A stretch of 5,485 nucleotides of DNA, taken from the NCBI GenBank assembly GCA_026990095.1, contig JALSIL010000053.1:1-5485 (forward strand), written 5' to 3'. Under the pieces are notes generated by a model that did no database searches, was not told where the DNA came from, and was given only the letters and a program-made list of their open reading frames with translations. The DNA is from Lysobacterales bacterium (GTDB taxonomy: Bacteria > Pseudomonadota > Gammaproteobacteria > Xanthomonadales > Marinicellaceae). The position numbers and the translations under genes were made by a program. Positions 5,224 to 5,485 of this stretch are shown one piece after another; position 1 is the first letter of the stretch, and each line of letters starts with the position of its first letter.

Positions 5224-5485
5224 TTAACACAAGATTTTACTTACGTTTTTCCAGCTTGCCTCTAACTAATAGCAAGGACTATCAACTTTTGGTTCTTATT
5301 TTTTTAAAGAGTTTAATTGATACCGTTACAACCCTGGCGAGGATTCTGGGTAATAAACTTAAACTATTCCAATGCTCTGTCTTAATTAATCTCTACAATC
5401 TGACAATACATCAAAGTATTCTTGTAAAACGACTTGTTGCCAAGGGTGTTTAAATTTAAGTTCTTCAAGCCAAATGTAGAAACTT
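5224..5485 (-). pseudogene. Decayed IS110-family transposase fragment
   Basis: On the - strand the window edge reads FYIWLEELKFKHPWQQVV then LQEYFDVLSDCRD before a stop (5386-5484). This resembles the linker between the two domains of IS110-family transposases, typically W(L)..F.HPaQQ.vl.EY......R. In the next frame RLIKTEHWNSLSLLPRI then LARVVTVSI continues the pattern (5392-5282). After two stops comes LLLV (5275-5264), then EASWKNVSKI (5262-5233) with a single-base shift, like the family's LvEaaW motif. The spacing between DCRD and LLLV/EASW is about 42 codons where roughly 100 would be expected, so internal deletion as well as frameshifts is likely. The DEDD catalytic part would lie beyond the window. 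The identification is by pattern memory, not by search. Confidence 0.5.

Noticed and set aside
5220..5453. Plus-strand frame of 77 codons
   Set aside because: It is antisense to the IS110-like relic, has no RBS and no recognisable motif; the - strand gives the more protein-like translation.
1..5485. CRISPR array, tRNA or rRNA gene, phage or toxin-antitoxin module
   Set aside because: No regularly spaced repeats, cloverleaf or rRNA-like sequence, and no small gene pair with RBS spacing was seen on either strand.

Overview
The window looks like AT-rich chromosomal DNA from a gammaproteobacterium. The pairing of a UbiK-type gene with comM, a BtuB-type outer-membrane receptor behind a cobalamin riboswitch, and small transposon debris between genes all fit that group. 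A host-associated or SUP05-like sulfur oxidiser is possible, but this rests on general impression and cannot be shown from this sequence.

Layout, left to right. (1) 2-511, + strand: the 3' part of a GDP-mannose 4,6-dehydratase-like gene (nucleotide-sugar/surface polysaccharide metabolism). (2) 509-740: a 232-bp non-coding MITE-like element with 20-bp imperfect terminal inverted repeats and a TA target duplication. It sits exactly in the dehydratase stop codon, and its interior is a run of short hairpins. (3) 784-1038: a promoter with good -35/-10 boxes, a complete cobalamin riboswitch and an RBS-adjacent hairpin. (4) 1039-2850: btuB, the TonB-dependent vitamin B12 receptor, closed by a perfect 12-bp-stem terminator (2864-2891). 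(5) 2892-3223: a gene-free spacer with a possible gene-end relic on the - strand, half of a dispersed direct repeat and two imperfect hairpins. (6) 3224-5054: an extended -10 promoter, then ubiK (ubiquinone biosynthesis accessory factor) and comM (AAA+ helicase of natural transformation), 23 bp apart and probably one operon. (7) 5055-5485: the second copy of the dispersed repeat and a decayed - strand IS110-family transposase.

Functionally, the riboswitch-btuB unit is a self-contained B12 uptake control: cobalamin in the cell should shut off translation of the outer-membrane importer. ubiK and comM are unrelated housekeeping/competence functions that share a transcript. The most unusual item is the small element in the dehydratase stop codon. 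Its first base is G, as is the base after the target site, so the TAG stop survives the insertion and the protein is unchanged.
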